A stretch of DNA of 40,949 bases. Origin: an uncultured Peptococcaceae bacterium. GTDB taxonomy: Bacteria; Bacillota; Dehalobacteriia; UBA4068. The notes under the pieces were generated by a model that worked only from the letters and a program-made list of their open reading frames with translations, did not search any database and was not told where the DNA came from. A program made the position numbers and the translations under genes. Below are positions 36,230 through 40,949 of this stretch, piece by piece. The number at the start of each line of letters is the position of its first letter. Within the stretch, counting starts at the first letter, position 1. The stretch spans positions 1 to 40,949 of the forward strand of contig CASEQE010000028.1 in the NCBI GenBank assembly GCA_949289995.1. Direction: 5' to 3'.

Positions 36230-37078
36230 TCATTCATTATCCAGCAATTCTTTAATCGATTTTCTAGCCTTAGATATAGTAGCCGCCGTAACGTCTACGT
36301 CGAAATGATCTTCTTTGCTCAATATTTCCATGAGGTGCATAATGCGCGGCGTACGCAAATTGTACTTCCGCAACATTTCCGAATTACGCAGCAGATCTTC
36401 CACAGTTCCGCTAAAAGCAACTTTGCCTTTATCTAAAATATAACAATAGTCGCAAAACAATGGCACAATATCAATTTCATGTGTAGAAATAATAACGGAA
36501 ATATGAGTTTCTTTTTTTATTTCCGTTATCAAATGAAATATCTCTCTGATGCCGGCTGGATCAAGTCCTGCCGTAGGCTCGTCCAATACGATTACATCCG
36601 GTTGCATAATTAAAACGCCGGCAATTGCCACCCTTTTTTTTTGCCCAAAACTTAATGCATGCACAGGCTGATCCAATAAATCGTATATACCAATCTTATG
36701 GGCAATCTCTTCCACCCGTATCAATGCTTCTTCTTTGGCAACGCCTAAGTTCAACGCGCCAAAAGCTATATCGTTTCGCACCGTATCCGAAAAAATTTGA
36801 TCGTTAGGATCCTGAAAAACAATACCAATTTTACTGCTGAGCAAACGGATATTTTTTGTCGTATATTTAATTTCCGCCTCGTTATAAAAAACTTTTCCTG
36901 CATCCGGTTTAAGTACGCCGTTTAAATTCAGAAATAAAGTGGATTTGCCGGCGCCATTGCCTCCTAAAACGGCGGTTATCGAATCTCTTGGAACGGCAAA
37001 ATTCACATGATCCAAGGCTTTTTTCTCGTCATAAGCATAACACAAATCCTGCGTTCGGATCACATACAATGCATCCAC
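36230..37078 (-). CDS. cbiO: Cobalt ECF transporter ATPase CbiO
   Basis: The 282-residue ABC ATPase has Walker A GGNGAGKST, Q-loop VFQDPNDQIF, signature LSFGQKKR, Walker B VIVLDEPTAGLDP and the switch histidine in STHEID. It energises CbiMNQ for Co2+ import. The frame starts with GTG 37078 inside the cbiQ end. AGAGGTGG lies against that codon, so the TTG three codons on or the GTG five codons on may be the real start. Confidence 0.95.
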   Translation of the reverse strand: MDALYVIRTQDLCYAYDEKKALDHVNFAVPRDSITAVLGGNGAGKSTLFLNLNGVLKPDAGKVFYNEAEIKYTTKNIRLLSSKIGIVFQDPNDQIFSDTVRNDIAFGALNLGVAKEEALIRVEEIAHKIGIYDLLDQPVHALSFGQKKRVAIAGVLIMQPDVIVLDEPTAGLDPAGIREIFHLITEIKKETHISVIISTHEIDIVPLFCDYCYILDKGKVAFSGTVEDLLRNSEMLRKYNLRTPRIMHLMEILSKEDHFDVDVTAATISKARKSIKELLDNE

Positions 37079-37845
37079 CTCTTTTCAAGCAAAAAAACCA
37101 TGGCAATACAGAGCGGTAGCGCATAGGCAGCCATATACATAGATAGACTTTTTTCATATTTATGTTCTAGCGCCGGTATCTCTCCTGCATAAGCTCTAGA
37201 TAATAAAGCGTTATACACCCTGTCGCATTTATTATAGGTTTTTAAAAACAACGCCGCTATCAAACGTCCTGTAGAAACAATCGACGTCTTAAAATTTTTA
37301 TACCCCAGGCGAGATCTTTGCGCCACAAAAATTTTTTTATATTCTTCAAGCAATACAAAAATATATCGATATATTAGTTCCATCAAGGAAATAAACAACA
37401 TAGGGGCTTTCATTTTCTTAAAAGCATAAATCAAATCGTTCATAGTCGTATTAAGCGCAATAAAATACATGCAACTTACTGCGCTAAGCGCTTTGAAAAA
37501 TAGCAATAAACCGTCAAGCAAATTTTGCCATTGACAATAAATGGTTAAATTACCGATAGCAATAGAAAATAATGTATCGCCGCTTTGTCCTAAGCTAAAG
37601 ATAATTGGTAAAATACCAAGCAGAAGAAAAGCAATCGGCAGTAGCAATAATTTTAGATACCTGGTTACAGATATTTTGCAATTTGCCACTGTAAAGCCGC
37701 CCATCACCGCCAATACAAACAGGCTCACGGTCAAGCTATTAAGGAGTAGCACCATGAAAATCGGTATCATTCCTAGAATTAGCTTTAAAATAGGATGTAT
37801 GTTTTTTATTTTGCTATGATATGCATAATCGTTAATTGTTTTCAT
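37060..37845 (-). CDS. cbiQ: Cobalt ECF transporter T component CbiQ
   Basis: The 261-residue membrane protein has about five or six helices and the conserved ECF-T cytosolic arginine motifs near AQRSRLGYKNFK and LLSRAYAGEI, which couple the ATPase to CbiMN. It overlaps cbiN by 14 bases and cbiO by 19. It has little ribosome binding site of its own, so coupled translation is likely. Confidence 0.94.
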   Translation of the reverse strand: MKTINDYAYHSKIKNIHPILKLILGMIPIFMVLLLNSLTVSLFVLAVMGGFTVANCKISVTRYLKLLLLPIAFLLLGILPIIFSLGQSGDTLFSIAIGNLTIYCQWQNLLDGLLLFFKALSAVSCMYFIALNTTMNDLIYAFKKMKAPMLFISLMELIYRYIFVLLEEYKKIFVAQRSRLGYKNFKTSIVSTGRLIAALFLKTYNKCDRVYNALLSRAYAGEIPALEHKYEKSLSMYMAAYALPLCIAMVFLLEKRWMHCM

Positions 37846-38116
37846 CTTTTTTTCGTGTCATTCTCCCAAAAATAAAACCAATTACGCCTGCGCCAATAGC
37901 TGCCTGAACGCAAAACAGTAAAGATTCGATTTCACCGCTTGGCGGTTCAAAAATCGGCGTAAACCAAGGTTGATACGAATCATTCATCTCTAGAACCGCC
38001 GTTTCCGCAATTCCATCGGCGCCAGCAAATTCCGCATCTTTTAAAAGAAGGATCGGTAGCAGGCAGATGGCTACCGCGACTATTAATAAAATTATATTTT
38101 TTTGCCATAATTTCAT
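37832..38116 (-). CDS. cbiN: Cobalt transport protein CbiN
   Basis: The 94-residue protein has two membrane helices (about 8-25 and 66-84) around an outside loop rich in acidic residues, as CbiN usually has. It joins CbiM and helps load Co2+. AGGGG lies 10 bases before the ATG. Located directly after cbiM. Confidence 0.93.
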   Translation of the reverse strand: MKLWQKNIILLIVAVAICLLPILLLKDAEFAGADGIAETAVLEMNDSYQPWFTPIFEPPSGEIESLLFCVQAAIGAGVIGFIFGRMTRKKDENN

Positions 38117-38153
38117 ATTTTATTCGCCCCTATATCATAACATATATGTTGAA

Positions 38154-38885
38154 TTATAAAATTTTCAGCGCCTGCAACTCTTTTTTGCTATATTTGGCAA
38201 TGATACCAAATACGACTACCGTAACCAACCCCTCGCAAACGGCCAATGGGATCTGAGTTAGGGCGAAAATGGATAGAAACTTGATGAACGAGGCCATGAC
38301 GCTACCTTCTTCCGGATGAGCAAGAGCAAGTTGTAACGCCGCTACTATATACGTCGCCAAATCTCCTAAAAATGCAGCGCAGAATACGCTAATCGATAGG
38401 GATACTTTTGCTTTTCGCAGACCTTTATAAACGGCAAAAGCGACGATGGGCCCTGCTATACCCATCGAAAAATTATTTGCGCCCAGGGTGGTAAGTCCTC
38501 CGTGAGCCAAAAGCAAAGCTTGGAACAGCAACACGATCAAAGACACCAAAGCCATGGCAAAAGGGCCAAATAAAATGGCACCCAAAGCTACTCCCGTGGG
38601 ATGGGAACAACTTCCCATGAAAGAGGGTATTTTTAGCGCAGAAAGCACAAAAGCAAAAGCGCCGCACAACGCTAACAGAACAAAGCTTTTAGGCGTTTCC
38701 GTCAATTTTTTCTTCAAAAAAATAAAGGCAGCTACAACAAACGGCACGCAAATAACGCCCCAAGCGATCGACCAAGCCGGCGGTAAAAAGCCTTCCATAA
38801 TATGCATAGCATTGGCCGTTGGCGTAAAAGCAAATATAACGATCAATACCAGCCACATTCCCAGCAATCCACTTTTCATTTTCAT
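38154..38885 (-). CDS. cbiM: Cobalt ECF transporter substrate-binding membrane protein CbiM
   Basis: The 243-residue S component has a cleavable signal peptide ending ANA. The mature protein would begin [12 protein letters not shown], the canonical Co2+-binding N-terminus with His2. [12 protein letters not shown] holds the inner metal-ligating histidine. It is the first gene after the cobalamin riboswitch. Ribosome binding site AAGGAGG precedes the ATG. Confidence 0.96.
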   Translation of the reverse strand: MKMKSGLLGMWLVLIVIFAFTPTANAMHIMEGFLPPAWSIAWGVICVPFVVAAFIFLKKKLTETPKSFVLLALCGAFAFVLSALKIPSFMGSCSHPTGVALGAILFGPFAMALVSLIVLLFQALLLAHGGLTTLGANNFSMGIAGPIVAFAVYKGLRKAKVSLSISVFCAAFLGDLATYIVAALQLALAHPEEGSVMASFIKFLSIFALTQIPLAVCEGLVTVVVFGIIAKYSKKELQALKIL

Positions 38886-38936
38886 GAAATATCCTCCTTG
38901 TCACTTACTGCATGAGCTGAGTAAAATGAAGCGGCA

Positions 38937-38976
38937 TGAAAAAAACCTGAACCAATCACCAAGACAAGTTCAGGTT
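38937..38976 (-). terminator. Cobalamin riboswitch expression-platform terminator
   Basis: A perfect 9-bp stem AACCTGAAC/GTTCAGGTT (38944-38952 with 38968-38976) is followed on the minus strand by a run of seven T. It lies between the aptamer and cbiM, so B12 binding would favour termination. Confidence 0.85.
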
Positions 38977-39202
38977 ATATGCATTTTCCATAAACCATCG
39001 CTTCAAGACCTGTGATGCAGGATGGTTAAAATACAGGCAGGTATTCCGACTCAGAAGTCTTCGCTAATGTTTCGCCTTCCCGTAAATCAATTACAGTGAC
39101 CGTTTTACAACATGAAACACAGCTCGTTCATTACGGCAACAGGTTTGTTTAGGATTTGCACCTAATTCCCTATTAATGCATAAAAATGCAACCATGTATT
39201 TT
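38977..39202 (-). promoter_or_regulatory. Cobalamin riboswitch
   Basis: The aptamer spans 39028-39202, closed by a perfect 8-bp P1 (39195-39202 with 39028-39035). The B12 box AGTCGGAATACCTGCCTG is at 39034-39051. The upstream conserved strand GGGAATTAGGTGCAAATCC is at about 39151-39170. A possible antiterminator stem, AACCATC/GATGGTT, follows. Adenosylcobalamin should switch off the whole cbi-hem operon. Confidence 0.93.
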
Positions 39203-39224
39203 TTAACTCTATTCAATTGGAGAT

Positions 39225-39253
39225 AGTTTAACATATATTATTCTAAATGTCAA
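39225..39253 (-). promoter_or_regulatory. Promoter of the cobalamin riboswitch transcript
   Basis: Minus-strand TTGACA (39248-39253), 17-base spacer, TAAACT (39225-39230). Confidence 0.8.
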
Positions 39254-39320
39254 GCGACCTTATGAATCTAAAGCAGAGGTATCATCTCACATTAGACCGG
39301 TTTCTTGTTCAACATCCTGC

Positions 39321-39355
39321 TATCTATTATCTATTATCTATTATCTATTATTTAT
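39321..39355. repeat. 7-bp tandem repeat (TATCTAT, four perfect copies plus one variant)
   Basis: Units at 39321, 39328, 39335 and 39342 are identical, and the fifth reads TATTTAT. The repeat lies between the catA-like 3' end and the riboswitch promoter, outside any gene. Confidence 0.9.
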
Positions 39356-39397
39356 TCTTTCATCATACCATACAAACCCGTTATTTATAGCTTCCTT

Positions 39398-40024
39398 CTA
39401 TACCTTTAAGCGATCGATTTGCTTCTGCAGATTTTGGAGAAACTGGGCGGCAGGAATGCCATCCATTTGCGTATGATGAAATTGAAAAGATATAGGTAAC
39501 ACTGTTTTGCAGAAATGCTTTCGATACTTCCCCCAAATCAAAAAGGGATTGTTATAAATACCGGCGTAAATATTGACAACCCCGTCAATTTCATAATCAG
39601 CCAGAACGGAGGTTCCTATGACCATATAGTTTTCGTTCAGCGCATAGGTTTGGCAAGTGTCATATACTTTTTTAGTTAACGATAAATAATCCCGATTAAA
39701 TTGTTGCAAATCCTCAGAAAATGGTATATCGCAGGTATTAATATCACCATTTTTCGTCTTTGTTACGACGCTTAACGCAAGATTATCGTAGCGATATAGT
39801 CTGCCGTCCACAGGTAAAGTATAAAATTCTTGCGTTTTCGTTGCTGCTTTACCAATACACCAACATAGTAGCATGTTTAATTTATACTTGCTTTTACCAG
39901 AGATTTTCAACAAATGGGTAATATTTAAGGTGAAAAATAGAGTAACCATCGGCATGGGAGCTTGCATCCATAATTTAAACGCCGCAGCACGCTTTGTTTG
40001 TCTGGGGTCTACTTCTGTAACCAT
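39398..40024 (-). CDS. CatA-like O-acetyltransferase (chloramphenicol acetyltransferase family)
   Basis: The 208 residues cover the CAT fold and end with the catalytic motif FQFHHTQMDG. H184 corresponds to the catalytic histidine and D188 to the structural aspartate of CAT (HHxxxDG). Length is near the 215 usual for CAT. Many chromosomal members of this family have unknown acceptors and give no resistance, so chloramphenicol is not assured. GAGG lies 8 bases before the ATG. It has its own strong promoter and no obvious partner gene. Confidence 0.85.
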   Translation of the reverse strand: MVTEVDPRQTKRAAAFKLWMQAPMPMVTLFFTLNITHLLKISGKSKYKLNMLLCWCIGKAATKTQEFYTLPVDGRLYRYDNLALSVVTKTKNGDINTCDIPFSEDLQQFNRDYLSLTKKVYDTCQTYALNENYMVIGTSVLADYEIDGVVNIYAGIYNNPFLIWGKYRKHFCKTVLPISFQFHHTQMDGIPAAQFLQNLQKQIDRLKV

Positions 40025-40063
40025 TTGTTTATCCTCATCAAATCTTTACTAGCGTTTTTATAG

Positions 40064-40093
40064 ATTATAGCAACTTTTAACCCAATAGTTCAA
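40064..40093 (-). promoter_or_regulatory. Promoter of the catA-like gene
   Basis: Minus-strand TTGAAC (40088-40093), 18-base spacer, TATAAT (40064-40069). Confidence 0.75.
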
Positions 40094-40113
40094 TAATCCG
40101 CCTCGTTAATTCT

Positions 40114-40776
40114 TCAACGACGGCTGCTGATATCATCATCCTTATTTTTGTATTTTCGGATCCAGTTATTACGTAGTGGAATACCTATACCAAGAAGTAA
40201 TACCACCACCAGCACTGTAAAATCCATAGCATTTACCTCACATTTCTTTTTTTTCATAATGCGTATAGAAAGACAGATAGACAAAGCATACAATACGATC
40301 GCCACAGCCACTGTTAAAACTATAGCAAGCCCTAGGGAATCGTTACTGAGGAATGGTTGCGATATGGCCAGCCCAGGTATTAACCATAATGTAATCAAAA
40401 ATTCAATTACAGGAATATACATGAATATACGACCTTTGATAGAACCATATTTATAATATCCGGGGATTTGAAATACAGTGTAAACTGAAAATAAAAAGAA
40501 GCCGCTAACTGCTGTAACACAGATCTCATCCCCTTAATTGTCTCTCCCATACACCATAGTACACAGGAATGACTAATTCAAGAAAAAACCAGCGCCATCA
40601 TACCCAGCAGGATAACAAAAAATATCTCCTTATTACCAGATCGCTTTTGCGCAATGGCAAAATACTATATAGGTATTCCATATTATTTAGGACAGGACAA
40701 CAGAAATGTTCGCCATTGACAAGAAAAATCTTTTCTTTGATTTAAACTATCTGTTATTGATCATAAGGACAAACAT
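40114..40776 (-). pseudogene. Decayed ABC-2 type transporter permease (ABC2_membrane_5-like)
   Basis: The open frame 40114-40536 has no good start codon and reads VFQIPGYYKYGSIKGR, then further hydrophobic helices. This matches the C-terminal half of small ABC-2 permeases (LPLYYKFGxEKGR). Upstream, another frame reads EYLYSILPLRKSDLVIRRYF, the preceding conserved block. It runs into a stop at 40598, while a third frame continues FVILLGMMALVFS to a stop at 40578. At least one frameshift, stops and an internal deletion are needed to join them. A possible N-terminus (MFVLMIN, then a stop) starts at 40776. The shorter intact frame 40114-40422 could still be annotated as a 102-residue membrane protein. 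Confidence 0.55.
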
Positions 40777-40885
40777 CTTTACTGCTGGGCATATCTTTTG
40801 TTTAATATTATTTACTAAGACTTCCCATACCTGAAATGGGCTTCGCTCCTTGAAAATTCAATATTTCAGCTGACAAAATAGTGAT

Positions 40886-40949
40886 TTATGCCCCTATAGC
40901 CTCAGGATGGAGTGCGTTACGCAGATATTTCGGCAGTCTTGCTTCAAAA
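40886..40949 (-). CDS. 3' end of an unidentified gene at the window edge
   Basis: The last 20 codons before a TAA stop read FEARLPKYLRNALHPEAIGA. The composition looks like real protein, but I do not recognise it, and the rest lies outside the window. A short CCCAT/ATGGG hairpin follows at about 40824-40840. Confidence 0.3.
   Translation of the reverse strand, partial: FEARLPKYLRNALHPEAIGA

Noticed and set aside
39398-40024. Acquired chloramphenicol resistance gene
   Set aside because: The catalytic HHxxxDG motif is present, but there is no mobile element or resistance context. Base composition resembles the neighbours, so only family membership is claimed.
40148-40456. 102-codon plus-strand ORF opposite the membrane-protein tail
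   Set aside because: It is antisense to the ABC-2 permease remnant, whose KGR motif and helices are recognisable. It has no ribosome binding site.

Overview
The window looks like chromosomal DNA from an anaerobic, low-to-mid GC member of the Bacillota. A diderm Negativicutes bacterium, perhaps Acidaminococcaceae-like, fits best. The reasons are strong AGGAGG-type ribosome binding sites, consensus TTGACA/TATAAT promoters, a T-box leader, SpoVB- and SpoVK-type proteins, and an Hfq gene in the order mutS-mutL-miaA-hfq. The taxonomic call is inference, since no rRNA or marker set was available. Almost all genes are on the minus strand. No tRNA, rRNA, CRISPR array, phage or intact insertion sequence was seen.

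Layout. 1-2.4 kb: the 5' tip of a gene resembling serA, a SpoVB-type flippase (+), and a Crp/Fnr regulator (-) divergent from a large Old Yellow Enzyme-type reductase (+, 2.56-4.5 kb). 4.6-7 kb: a bidirectional terminator, then a PLP enzyme of the aluminium-resistance/methionine gamma-lyase-like family and a SpoVK-type AAA+ ATPase. 7-13.6 kb: minC-mutS-mutL-miaA-hfq, closed by a strong terminator after hfq. 13.7-14.9 kb: a TtcA-like tRNA thiolase and a DUF523 protein (+). 15-16.5 kb: tgt behind a promoter and an unusually long leader. 16.6-19.6 kb: a P2-type cation ATPase behind a leader that carries a 25-codon ORF running into an intrinsic terminator.

19.6-25.8 kb: an 843-residue fusion of a sugar-isomerase-like TIM barrel with an acyl-CoA synthetase. 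It sits under a complete T-box leader whose specifier reads CUC (Leu). Next come a sodium:solute symporter with a small ORF in its leader, and a DMT-type permease. 25.9-28.8 kb: a type I glutamine synthetase and a PIN-like nuclease-domain protein. 28.9-39.25 kb: one long unit, cbiM-cbiN-cbiQ-cbiO-cbiL-hemA-sirC-hemC-cobA/hemD-hemB-hemL-cbiX. It lies under a cobalamin riboswitch and is closed by a terminator. It joins cobalt uptake to tetrapyrrole synthesis from glutamyl-tRNA to precorrin-2 and the next methylation step, so the hem genes here most likely serve B12. 39.3-40.9 kb: a CatA-like acetyltransferase, the decayed remains of an ABC-2 permease, and the 3' end of an unidentified gene.

The most unusual items are the leucine T-box in front of the barrel/acyl-CoA synthetase fusion, and the P-type ATPase, which has a leader ORF overlapping a terminator and an alanine at a normally invariant ion-binding aspartate. 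Several starts were moved to TTG or internal ATG codons because the ribosome binding site clearly points there.
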